The notes beneath the pieces were generated by a model. The model had not been told where the DNA came from. It saw only the letters and a list, made by a program, of their open reading frames with translations, and ran no database searches. Made by a program: the position numbers and the translations under genes. Below are positions 1-8,175 of a DNA stretch of 64,000 nucleotides, piece by piece. Source of the DNA: an uncultured Gemmiger sp. (GTDB lineage: Bacteria; Bacillota; Clostridia; Oscillospirales; Ruminococcaceae); contig NZ_CAKTFU010000001.1 of assembly GCF_934561205.1 (NCBI RefSeq), forward strand, positions 1 to 64,000. Reading direction: 5' to 3'. The stretch's first letter is position 1; each line of letters starts with the position of its first letter.

Positions 1-3
1 CAT

Positions 4-2106
4 GTGCAGCTTTCGTTTTTGAATCGCAAGGTTGACCCGGTGCAGTACGCAAAAAGTTTTGAGATCGCACCGCAGGGGGATGATTTTGACGACATCCGCG
101 CCGAGTACACCGCCATCCTGCAAAAGCAGCTTGCCAGCGGCAACAACGGCATCGTCAAAACCAAATATCTGACCTTCACCATCGAGGCCGACAGTCTGAA
201 AAACGCACGGGCGCGGCTGACCCGCATTGGCCTTGACCTTCTGGGCTACTTCAAGACCATGGGCTGTGTGGCGCACGTCATGGACGGGCAGGAGCGTTTG
301 GAGGTGTTGCACGGTATCTTCCACCCGGACGGTGAACCGTTCCGTTTTGACTGGGACTGGCTGGCCCCCTCCGGCCTGTCCACTAAGGATTTTGTGGCCC
401 CGTCCTCCCTCTGCTTCGGCACGGCCAAGACCTTTGGTTTGGGCGGCAAGTATGGAGCCGTGAGCTTTTTACAAATCCTTGCGCCGGAACTTTCAGACGA
501 AATGCTGGCCGACTTCCTCAAAACGGAAAGCGGGATTCTCGTCAATCTCCATGTGCAGGCCATCGACCAGACCGAGGCCATCAAGACCATCAAGCGGAAA
601 ATTACAGACCTTGATGCCATGAAGATTCAGGAGCAGAAAAAGGCTGTCCGTTCCGGGTACGACATGGACATCCTCCCCAGCGACCTTGCCACCTACGGCG
701 AGGACGCCAAAAAGCTGCTGAACAAATTGCAGACCCGGAACGAACGGCTTTTCATGCTGACCTTTCTGGTGATGAACGTGGCCGACACCAAGCAAAAGCT
801 GAGCAACGATGTGTTCCAAGCGGCTGGTGTGGCGCAAAAGTACAACTGCTCGCTCGTCCGGCTGGACTACCAGCAGGAGCAGGGCCTTGTGTCCAGCCTG
901 CCACTGGGCATCAACCAGATAAAGATTCAGCGCAGCCTTACCACCTCCAACGTGGCGGTGTTCGTGCCCTTTGTAACGCAGGAGCTTTTCCAGAGCGGCG
1001 CGGCCATGTACTACGGCATCAACGCGAAATCCCACAACATGATCATGCTGGACCGCAAGCAGGCCCGGTGTCCCAACGGCCTAAAGCTGGGCACGCCCGG
1101 CAGCGGCAAATCCATGAGCTGCAAGTCTGAAATCGTCAGTGTGTTTTTAACGACTGCTGACGATATTTTTATTTCAGACCCAGAGGCCGAGTATTATCCG
1201 CTGGTCAAGCGGCTGCATGGGCAGGTCATCAAACTTTCGCCCACCAGCAAGGACTATGTGAATCCTCTGGACATCAACCTGAATTATTCCGAAGATGACA
1301 GCCCGCTGGCCTTGAAGTCGGATTTTGTGCTGTCGTTCTGTGAGCTGGTCATGGGCGGCAAAACAGGTCTGGAAGCGATTGAACGCACCGTGATAGACCG
1401 TGCTGTGAAAGCCATCTACCGTCCCTATCTGGCAAATCCCTGCCCGGAGAATATGCCCATCCTCTCCGATTTGCACCAAGCCCTGCTCGACCAGCATTTG
1501 CCGGAAGCGGACCGGGTAGCACAGGCACTCGACCTGTATGTGTCCGGCTCGCTGAATGTTTTCAATCACAAAACGAATGTGGACATCCACAACCGCCTTG
1601 TGGCTTTTGACATCAAAGAGTTAGGCAAGCAGTTAAAAAAATTGGGGATGCTCATTATCCAAGACCAGATATGGGGCCGCGTCACCCAGAACCGCAGTCA
1701 GGGCCGGGCCACATGGTATTTTGCAGACGAGTTCCACTTGCTCTTGAAAGAAGAACAGACCGCCGCGTACAGTGCCGAGATTTGGAAACGCTTCCGAAAA
1801 TGGGGCGGCGTGCCCACAGGCGCTACTCAGAATGTGAAGGACCTTCTTTCTTCCCCGGAAATCGAGAACATTCTGGAAAACAGCGACTTCATCACTCTGC
1901 TGAATCAGGCATCCGGCGACCGCAAAATCCTTTCGGAACGGCTGAACCTTTCCGCAGACCAGCAGAAGTACATCGACAACTCCGAACCGGGCGAAGGACT
2001 GCTGATTTTTGAAAACGTAGTGCTGCCGTTCTCAAACCCCATCCCGAAAAACACCCAGCTCTATAAGATTATGACCACCCGGCTCAGCGAGGTGGTGGAG
2101 CTATGA
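4..2106 (+). CDS. VirB4-family conjugation ATPase, 5' partial
   Basis: Cytoplasmic ATPase that energises the type IV secretion channel. 700 residues are visible and the frame is open to the window edge, so the N-terminus is missing; the ICE-B homologue at 50704 has 778 residues. A Walker A motif GTPGSGKS lies near visible residue 363, followed by a Walker B-like region and the conserved segment TWYFADEFHLLL near residue 570. Its stop overlaps the start of the cytosine methyltransferase by four bases (ATGA), so the two are co-translated. The order VirB4, methyltransferase, NlpC/P60, DUF4315, DUF4366, TopB is typical of clostridial CTn elements. Confidence 0.93.
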   Translation: MQLSFLNRKVDPVQYAKSFEIAPQGDDFDDIRAEYTAILQKQLASGNNGIVKTKYLTFTIEADSLKNARARLTRIGLDLLGYFKTMGCVAHVMDGQERLEVLHGIFHPDGEPFRFDWDWLAPSGLSTKDFVAPSSLCFGTAKTFGLGGKYGAVSFLQILAPELSDEMLADFLKTESGILVNLHVQAIDQTEAIKTIKRKITDLDAMKIQEQKKAVRSGYDMDILPSDLATYGEDAKKLLNKLQTRNERLFMLTFLVMNVADTKQKLSNDVFQAAGVAQKYNCSLVRLDYQQEQGLVSSLPLGINQIKIQRSLTTSNVAVFVPFVTQELFQSGAAMYYGINAKSHNMIMLDRKQARCPNGLKLGTPGSGKSMSCKSEIVSVFLTTADDIFISDPEAEYYPLVKRLHGQVIKLSPTSKDYVNPLDINLNYSEDDSPLALKSDFVLSFCELVMGGKTGLEAIERTVIDRAVKAIYRPYLANPCPENMPILSDLHQALLDQHLPEADRVAQALDLYVSGSLNVFNHKTNVDIHNRLVAFDIKELGKQLKKLGMLIIQDQIWGRVTQNRSQGRATWYFADEFHLLLKEEQTAAYSAEIWKRFRKWGGVPTGATQNVKDLLSSPEIENILENSDFITLLNQASGDRKILSERLNLSADQQKYIDNSEPGEGLLIFENVVLPFSNPIPKNTQLYKIMTTRLSEVVEL

Positions 2107-2999
2107 GCCTAACGCATTTCAGTTTGTTTTCCGGCATCGGCGGCATTGACCTTGCCGCAGAAGCAGCGGGGTTTACCTCTGTCTGTCAATGTGAGTGGGC
2201 GGCGTTTCCCGCCGCTGTACTGGCAAGCCACTGGCCGGAGGTGCCCCGTTTTCAGGACATCACAACCGTAACAAAGGAGGCTTTCTTTGAAAAAACAGGA
2301 CTTCGTACCGTCACCCTCATTTCAGGCGGCTTTCCGTGCCAGCCGTTCTCCACCGCAGGGCGGCAGCGCGGCTTCCACGATGAACGCTACCTCTGGCCCG
2401 AAATGCTACGGGTCATCCGGGAATTGCAGCCCCGTTGGGTGCTTGGAGAAAATGTTGCTGGCTTCCTCCGTATGGGGCTCGACAAAACGCTCATTGATTT
2501 GGAGCAGGCAGGTTACGATGTTCGGGTTTTCGTATTACCTGCTGCTGCCGTTGGCGCGTGGCACGAACGCAAAAGGGTATTCATCATCGGCTCCGCTGCT
2601 GCCCACGCCCCTTGCCAGCGACACCGGGGATGTGGGCAAGGGGTTGGACATCCAAATCTCTGCGAATGGCAGCTACCGCAAGATGAACAAAGATGGCAAG
2701 GCATGGACAGCGCGGCTTTCCCATGTGGTCTACCGCATGACCCCCACCACGCTGGAAAAGCCTTATCTCAACCCGGACTGGGTAGAGTGGCTGATGGGTT
2801 TCCCGCGCAAATGGACGGACATTCCCTTTGGGCCAAAGAGCCAGCCGACATCCCGCGTCTGACCGAGGATGTGCCGAACCGCAGCAAGCGGATGAAAACG
2901 CTGGGCAATGCGGTTTCGCCGCCGCAGGTATTCCCGATTCTCAAATACATTGCGGATATTGAAACAGGCCGCTGTCCGATGGGAGGTGAATTTCCTTGA
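2103..2999 (+). CDS. DNA (cytosine-5) methyltransferase
   Basis: Transfers methyl from SAM to cytosine C5, probably protecting the element from host restriction. 298 residues. Motif I FSLFSGIGGIDLA is at the N-terminus, the catalytic PCQ loop (GGFPCQPFSTAG) has Cys79, the ENV motif is at GENVAGF, motif VIII-like HERKRVFII follows, and the C-terminus has the LGNAV motif. The first half and the end are canonical. The stretch from about 2595 to 2840 is Gln/His/Pro-rich and less conserved in this frame, and it is overlaid by a second protein-like frame (2287 to 2862). Start ATG overlaps the VirB4 stop. No partner endonuclease is seen, so an orphan protective methylase is likely. Confidence 0.88.
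   Translation: MSLTHFSLFSGIGGIDLAAEAAGFTSVCQCEWAAFPAAVLASHWPEVPRFQDITTVTKEAFFEKTGLRTVTLISGGFPCQPFSTAGRQRGFHDERYLWPEMLRVIRELQPRWVLGENVAGFLRMGLDKTLIDLEQAGYDVRVFVLPAAAVGAWHERKRVFIIGSAAAHAPCQRHRGCGQGVGHPNLCEWQLPQDEQRWQGMDSAAFPCGLPHDPHHAGKALSQPGLGRVADGFPAQMDGHSLWAKEPADIPRLTEDVPNRSKRMKTLGNAVSPPQVFPILKYIADIETGRCPMGGEFP
2287..2862 (+). CDS. Overlapping +1-frame gene candidate inside the cytosine methyltransferase
   Basis: A 191-codon frame, +1 relative to the methyltransferase, starts at TTG 2287 exactly six bases after a perfect Shine-Dalgarno AAAGGAGG (2273 to 2280). Its C-terminal half reads like a genuine protein: LLPTPLASDTGDVGKG, then an Asp/Lys-rich middle, then LNPDWVEWLMGFPRKWTDI. From memory, proteins with LPTP...LNPxWVEWLMGFPxGWT occur as stand-alone hypothetical genes beside phage and ICE cytosine methyltransferases. 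Three readings are possible: true overprinting with independent initiation, a pair of compensating frameshifts in the methyltransferase, or an annotation illusion. The ribosome-binding site favours the first. Function unknown. Confidence 0.45.
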   Translation: MKKQDFVPSPSFQAAFRASRSPPQGGSAASTMNATSGPKCYGSSGNCSPVGCLEKMLLASSVWGSTKRSLIWSRQVTMFGFSYYLLLPLARGTNAKGYSSSAPLLPTPLASDTGDVGKGLDIQISANGSYRKMNKDGKAWTARLSHVVYRMTPTTLEKPYLNPDWVEWLMGFPRKWTDIPFGPKSQPTSRV

Positions 3000-4981
3000 A
3001 AGAATTGCAGGCAAAAGCCAAAGTCACCCAGACCATGACCCGTGACGGTCTGGTGGTGGAAAATCAGGCTGATGGTACTGTGGAGAATGTTTCCAGCCGG
3101 GAAGCGGAACAGGATTACTCCACGGATGCCGAGGGCAAGACCGAAAAAATCTTAGAGCGCGCCGAGGATGCCAAAGAAAAACATTCTGCTAAAAAGAAAT
3201 CAAAAAAGGCAGCAGAAACCGCAACCACCGCCGAAAGTGAAGATTGCTTGCACCGTTCCGCTGCCCGTCTGGAACTGACCGAAGAAGAACGGGCAGACCC
3301 AGAGTTGCAGCCGTACATCCAAAAGGCGGAAGCGAAAGCCGACAAGCTGGATGCAGCCCGCGCCGCTCTTCCGAAAAAGCGTGTTCCGGTCAAGGGAAAA
3401 GTCTACGATGCTGTCAGCGGCAAGGCAAAATCCACCCTGCGTTTTGAGCAGCAGGACAAAGGCCCACCCAGCCTGAAACCAAACCCGGCCAGCCGCCCGC
3501 TATCGGAAGCGTTGCTGTTCGCTCACGGAAAAATCCATGAAGTCGAACACGAAAATGTGGGTGTGGAGGGTGGCCACAAGGGTGAAGAACTGGTGGAGCG
3601 TCAGACCGCCAAAGCCATCCGCAGCGGCATCCGGCACCACAAGATGAAGCCCTACAAGGCCGTGGAAAAGGCAGAGCGTCAGCTCATGTCTGCCAATGCA
3701 GAATACTTTTACCAGAAATCCTTGCGGGACAATCCGCAAATTGCACAGGCGGCCAGCAACCCCATTTCCCGGATGTGGCAGAAACGGCGTATCAAACAGC
3801 AGTATGCCAAAGCTGCACGGCAGGCCGGACAAGCCGCCGCGCAGGGTGCAGCCGCCACCGCAGAGAACGGTTTCCGGGTAACAAAGCTGGCGGCCGAGGG
3901 CGGCGAACGGGTAGCCGAATTTGCGGCCCGGAACTGGAAAACCATTCTGATCGTGGCGGTGTTCGGTCTGCTGGCTCTGCTCCTGATAACGGGCTTGCAG
4001 TCCTGCACCGTGATGGCGGGCACCGCTGGAACCGGCGTGACGGCATCCTCTTACTTTTCCAAGGACAAGGATATGCTGGGTGCAGAGAAAGCCTACGCCA
4101 AGCTGGAACAAAAGCTGCAACGGTATCTCGACACCTACGAGGCCACCCACAACTACGATGAATACCATTTTTATCTGGACGAAATCGAGCATGACCCCTA
4201 TGTGCTGATCTCGATTTTGTCCGCGCTCCATGATGGCGTTTTTACATTGGCCGAGGTGCAGGGCGAACTTGAAATGCTCTTTGAAAAGCAGTACATCCTG
4301 ACCGAGACCGTGACCATGCAGATACGTTACCGTACAAAAATGATGGTCATTATTGGCCCGTATGGTGTGCCGCAGGTTATCACCTACCAAGAACCGTATG
4401 AATACTACATCTGCACGGTCAAGCTGAAGAACAAGGATTTATCCCATCTGCCCGTGGAAGTACTGACCGAAGAACAGCTTAGTGCCTATTCGCTCTATAT
4501 GCGCACGCTGGGCAACCGGCCGGATTTGTTTGGCAAAGCGCAATACCCCAATGCGTCCACCATCAAGCAGCCCACCTACTACGATATTCCCCCGGAAGCA
4601 CTAAAGGATGATAGGTTTGCCGCCATGATGGAGGAAGCCACGAAGTACATCGGCTACCCGTATGTGTGGGGCGGCAGTTCGCCCAGCACCAGCTTTGATT
4701 GCAGCGGCTACATTTCGTGGGTGCTGAATCACTCCGGCTGGAACGTGGGCCGCCAGACCGCACAGGGCCTTTACAACCTCTGTACTCCTGTTTCGACGGC
4801 GCAGGTCAAACCGGGCGACCTTGTGTTTTTCAAGGGAACCTACGATACCCCCGGCGTGAGCCATTGCGGTATCTATGTAGGCAATTCCATCATGCTGCAC
4901 TGCGGCGACCCTATCTCTTACACAAACCTCAACTCAAAATATTGGCAGGAACATTTTTACAGCTATGGGCGTTTACCGTGA
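2996..4981 (+). CDS. Membrane-anchored NlpC/P60 (C40) peptidoglycan hydrolase of the transfer apparatus
   Basis: Cell-wall hydrolase thought to open peptidoglycan for the conjugation channel. 661 residues. A Lys/Ala/Glu-rich cytoplasmic N-terminus (about 1 to 315) is followed by one membrane segment (ILIVAVFGLLALLLITGL, about residue 320), an extracytoplasmic spacer, and a C-terminal NlpC/P60 domain with catalytic Cys569 in FDCSGY and His623 in SHCGIYVG. No second lysozyme domain is evident. The start is TTG 2996, eight bases after GGGAGGTG, overlapping the methyltransferase stop. ICE-B uses an M23 peptidase in the equivalent slot (58044). Confidence 0.9.
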   Translation: MKELQAKAKVTQTMTRDGLVVENQADGTVENVSSREAEQDYSTDAEGKTEKILERAEDAKEKHSAKKKSKKAAETATTAESEDCLHRSAARLELTEEERADPELQPYIQKAEAKADKLDAARAALPKKRVPVKGKVYDAVSGKAKSTLRFEQQDKGPPSLKPNPASRPLSEALLFAHGKIHEVEHENVGVEGGHKGEELVERQTAKAIRSGIRHHKMKPYKAVEKAERQLMSANAEYFYQKSLRDNPQIAQAASNPISRMWQKRRIKQQYAKAARQAGQAAAQGAAATAENGFRVTKLAAEGGERVAEFAARNWKTILIVAVFGLLALLLITGLQSCTVMAGTAGTGVTASSYFSKDKDMLGAEKAYAKLEQKLQRYLDTYEATHNYDEYHFYLDEIEHDPYVLISILSALHDGVFTLAEVQGELEMLFEKQYILTETVTMQIRYRTKMMVIIGPYGVPQVITYQEPYEYYICTVKLKNKDLSHLPVEVLTEEQLSAYSLYMRTLGNRPDLFGKAQYPNASTIKQPTYYDIPPEALKDDRFAAMMEEATKYIGYPYVWGGSSPSTSFDCSGYISWVLNHSGWNVGRQTAQGLYNLCTPVSTAQVKPGDLVFFKGTYDTPGVSHCGIYVGNSIMLHCGDPISYTNLNSKYWQEHFYSYGRLP

Positions 4982-4999
4982 CGCCAGAAAGGATTTTGT

Positions 5000-5251
5000 A
5001 TGGCAAAAAGACTTTCCCGCATTGAGCGCGATATTGAACGGCTCAAAGAAAAAATCTCTGAATACCAGCAGCAGTTGAAAGAACTGGAAGCTGCAAAGAC
5101 TGAACAGGAAAACCTGCAGATCATTCAGCTGGTGCGCAGCATGAACATGAAACCGGACGAGTTTGCGGCTTTTCTGCGCAGCGGTGCGCTGAACGCCGCC
5201 CCCACCGTCACCCCGTACCACAAACAGGAGGATGCCGCCGATGAAACCTGA
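5000..5251 (+). CDS. DUF4315 family protein
   Basis: 83-residue charged protein, a standard member of CTn/Tn1549 conjugation modules. Residues 1 to 45 form a predicted coiled coil rich in Glu, Lys and Gln, followed by a short helix resembling a DNA-binding or dimerisation tail (MNMKPDEFAAFLRSG). AAAGGA precedes the ATG. It overlaps the DUF4366 gene and lies between the wall hydrolase and TopB. Its molecular role is not established; a structural or regulatory part in transfer is inference from conserved neighbourhood. Confidence 0.85.
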   Translation: MAKRLSRIERDIERLKEKISEYQQQLKELEAAKTEQENLQIIQLVRSMNMKPDEFAAFLRSGALNAAPTVTPYHKQEDAADET

Positions 5252-5963
5252 CAACTGGAACCGCTTCGCTGCTGGGCTGCTGGCTATCCTGCTCTGCCTC
5301 TGTTCGTTCTCCATGCCTGCTTTTGCAAGCGGCACTGACCCAGCCCCGGAACCTCTGCCGGAAATTACCGAGGAAGAACCGACTACGGGCGGCATGGAGC
5401 CGGAGGGCGTGTCCATCACGCCCAAGGGCAATGCAACACTGGTGGATGATTTTTACGGCGACAAGCAGCTTATCACCGTGACCACCAAAGCCGGGAATTA
5501 TTTTTACATTCTCATTGACCGTGCCAACGAGGACAAGGAAACGTCCGTTCACTTCCTGAACCAAGTGGACGATGCCGACTTGCTGGCTCTGCTGGATGAA
5601 GAACCGCAGGCCGCCGAAGTCTGCACCTGCACGGTGAAATGTGAGGCCGGAAACGTCAACGAAAACTGCCCCTTGTGTGAAAAGAGCCTGCGTAACTGCA
5701 CGGCCCCGGAAGCCGTGAAAACCGACACCGAAACGCCGCAGGAAAAGCCGAAGTCCAACATGGGCAGTCTGATGATTCTGCTGGTGCTGGCTCTGGCTGG
5801 CGGCGGCGCGGCCCTCTATTATTTCAAGTTCCGCAAGCCCAAGGCCGATACCACCGGGCACGATGATCTGGACGAGTACGATTTTGGCGAGGACGAGGAT
5901 GCAGACGAGGAACCGGCTGAAATCGAGATTCATTCGGAGGACGGACAGGAGGATGAAACATGA
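5241..5963 (+). CDS. DUF4366 family secreted/membrane protein
   Basis: 240 residues. The start is ATG 5241, because the ATG at 5232 abuts AGGAGG with no spacing. A signal peptide (residues 1 to about 30, ending PAFAS) is followed by an extracytoplasmic domain with a Cys-rich stretch (CTCTVKCEAG...NCPLCEKS), a C-terminal membrane helix (MGSLMILLVLALAGGGAALYYF) and an acidic cytoplasmic tail with Asp/Glu runs. The four-base ATGA overlap with topB shows translational coupling. DUF4366 proteins are conserved in clostridial ICEs near TopB and presumably belong to the transfer envelope complex; function unknown. Confidence 0.87.
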   Translation: MKPDNWNRFAAGLLAILLCLCSFSMPAFASGTDPAPEPLPEITEEEPTTGGMEPEGVSITPKGNATLVDDFYGDKQLITVTTKAGNYFYILIDRANEDKETSVHFLNQVDDADLLALLDEEPQAAEVCTCTVKCEAGNVNENCPLCEKSLRNCTAPEAVKTDTETPQEKPKSNMGSLMILLVLALAGGGAALYYFKFRKPKADTTGHDDLDEYDFGEDEDADEEPAEIEIHSEDGQEDET

Positions 5964-8077
5964 GCGTTCAGCTGGTGATTGCCGAAAAGCCCAGTGTGGC
6001 CCGCAGCATTGCCGCCGTGATCGGGGCCACCGAAAAGCAAACCGGCTATTGGCAGGGCGGCGGGTATCTGGTCAGCTGGTGCATCGGGCATCTGGTGTCC
6101 TTTGCAGAGGCAGGCCAGTACGATGAAAAATACTGCAAGTGGCGGTATGAGGATTTGCCCATCCTGCCCCAGCCGTGGCAGTTCATTGTCCCGGACGAAA
6201 AGAAACAGCAGTTTGAAATTGTGCGCTCTCTGCTCAACCGCCCGGATGTGGACAGTGTGACCGCCGCGACCGATGCAGGCCGGGAGGGAGAACTGATTTT
6301 CCGTTTCGTCTACCAAATGGCCGGTTGCACAAAACCTGTGAAGCGGCTCTGGATTTCCAGCATGGAGGATGCCGCTATCCGGGAGGGCTTTGCAAACCTG
6401 CGCCCGGATTCGGATTATGATGCTCTGTATCAATCGGCCCTCTGCCGTGCAAAGGCGGATTGGCTGGTGGGTATCAATGCAACGCGACTGTTTTCGGTGC
6501 TGTATCACAAAACCCTGACGGTAGGCCGGGTGCAGACCCCGACACTGAAAATGTTGGTGGACCGGGATGCAAAAATCCTGCGCTTCCAGAAAGAAAAGTA
6601 TTACACGGTCGGCATCCAGTCCGGCAGCCTGAAAGCGGACAGTGAGCGCATTTCTGATGCGGAAACTGCAAATTCTCTCAAAGAAAAATGCACGGGTGCA
6701 GTTGCCGTCTGTACTTCTGTCAAGCGGGAGAAAAAGACAGAACAGCCGCCCAAGCTCTATGACCTGACCACCTTGCAGCGGGAAGCAAACCGTCTGTTCG
6801 GTTTTACCGCAAAACAGACCCTTGATTACGCCCAGCAGCTTTATGAAAAGAAACTGCTGACCTATCCCCGCACCGACAGCCAATATCTGACCGAGGATAT
6901 GGGCCAGACAGCACAACATCTTGTGTCTGACCTGCTGGAGCTGCTGCCCTTTACCCAAGGGCTTGACTTGACCCCGGAAGTGGGCCGGATTCTGAACAGC
7001 AAAAAGGTATCGGACCACCACGCCATCATCCCCACGTCCGAATTTGTAAAGCAGGGTTTCACTGGTCTTGCCGAGAGTGAATGCAAGCTGATGAACCTTG
7101 TCTGCTCCAAGCTGCTCTGCGCCGTGGCTGCGCCCCATGAGTACGAAACTGTGACTGCTGTGTTCTCCTGCGCCGGGAACGAGTTCACCGCCAAGGGAAA
7201 GACGGTGCTTGTTCCCGGTTGGAAAGAAATCGACCAGCGGTTCCGCTCCAACCTGAAAGCAGATACCGAGGAAGAAGTGCTGAACACCCTGCCGGAACTG
7301 GCCGAGGGACAGAGTTTTTCCGTGACGGCTAACGTTTCGGAACACTTCACGTCCCCGCCGAAAGCCTACACCGAAGATACGCTCCTGTCAGCAATGGAGC
7401 GGGCCGGGGCCGAAGATATGCCGGAGGACAAGGTGAATTGCTCCGCAGGAGCAAGAGAGGGTGGCCTGGGCCATGCGGAACGCAAGGGGCTGGGCACACC
7501 CGCCACCCGTGCCGCGATTCTGGAAAAGCTGGTGCAAATGGGCTTTGTGCAGCGCAAGGGCAAACAGCTTATCCCCACCAAGGACGGCATCAATCTGGCG
7601 GTGGTTCTGCCGGAAAGCCTGACCTCTCCCGTCCTGACCGCTGAATGGGAAAATCGCCTGACCGAGATTGCCAAGGGCAATGCAGACCCGGACGATTTCA
7701 TGGCCGAAATTGAGGCGCAGGTGCGCCAGTTGGTCAAGACCTATTCCTGCATCAGTGCGGACAAGCAAAACCTGTTCCAGCCGGAACGGGTTATCATCGG
7801 CAAGTGTCCCCGGTGTGGTGAAAACGTCTACGAGGGCAAGAAAAACTTCTACTGCGGAAATCGTGGCTGTCAGTTCGTGATGTGGAAGAATGACCGCTTC
7901 TTTGAGCAGCGCAAAAAGGCGTTCACACCGAAGATCGCCGCTGCTCTGCTCAAAAACGGTAAGGCAAAGGTCAAGGGCCTCTATTCCGAAAAGACAGGCA
8001 AAACCTATGATGCAACGGTGCTTCTGGCAGATACGGGAGGCAAGTACGTCAATTACCGGGTAGAGCGCAAAGAGTAA
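5960..8077 (+). CDS. topB: DNA topoisomerase III
   Basis: Type IA topoisomerase that relaxes negative supercoils and decatenates DNA, here probably assisting rolling-circle transfer replication. 705 residues. A Toprim domain begins the protein (LVIAEKPSVARSIA; DAGREGELIFR). The active-site Tyr302 is in TYPRTDSQYL, and conserved LSAMERAG and GLGTPATRA motifs follow. The C-terminus holds a Cys4-like zinc ribbon (CPRCGENVY...FYCGNRGCQF). AGGAGG lies eight bases before ATG. The protein is full length for ICE-borne TopB. It is the last gene before a strong hairpin at 8093. Confidence 0.95.
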   Translation: MSVQLVIAEKPSVARSIAAVIGATEKQTGYWQGGGYLVSWCIGHLVSFAEAGQYDEKYCKWRYEDLPILPQPWQFIVPDEKKQQFEIVRSLLNRPDVDSVTAATDAGREGELIFRFVYQMAGCTKPVKRLWISSMEDAAIREGFANLRPDSDYDALYQSALCRAKADWLVGINATRLFSVLYHKTLTVGRVQTPTLKMLVDRDAKILRFQKEKYYTVGIQSGSLKADSERISDAETANSLKEKCTGAVAVCTSVKREKKTEQPPKLYDLTTLQREANRLFGFTAKQTLDYAQQLYEKKLLTYPRTDSQYLTEDMGQTAQHLVSDLLELLPFTQGLDLTPEVGRILNSKKVSDHHAIIPTSEFVKQGFTGLAESECKLMNLVCSKLLCAVAAPHEYETVTAVFSCAGNEFTAKGKTVLVPGWKEIDQRFRSNLKADTEEEVLNTLPELAEGQSFSVTANVSEHFTSPPKAYTEDTLLSAMERAGAEDMPEDKVNCSAGAREGGLGHAERKGLGTPATRAAILEKLVQMGFVQRKGKQLIPTKDGINLAVVLPESLTSPVLTAEWENRLTEIAKGNADPDDFMAEIEAQVRQLVKTYSCISADKQNLFQPERVIIGKCPRCGENVYEGKKNFYCGNRGCQFVMWKNDRFFEQRKKAFTPKIAAALLKNGKAKVKGLYSEKTGKTYDATVLLADTGGKYVNYRVERKE

Positions 8078-8092
8078 GGCAAAAATACGAGG

Positions 8093-8135
8093 GCCGGTTA
8101 TGGTAAGGTGAAGCATTCATTTTGCCATAACCGGC
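8093..8135 (+). terminator. Intercistronic hairpin after topB
   Basis: Perfect 11-bp arms (GCCGGTTATGG / CCATAACCGGC) enclose a 21-base loop, in the 98-base gap between topB and the antirestriction gene. There is no clean T run on either side, so it may be an attenuator or RNA-processing hairpin rather than a strong terminator. Confidence 0.5.
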
Positions 8136-8175
8136 TCTCTCTATCCGTAGGATAGCAAAAAAGGAGTGTGACCAA

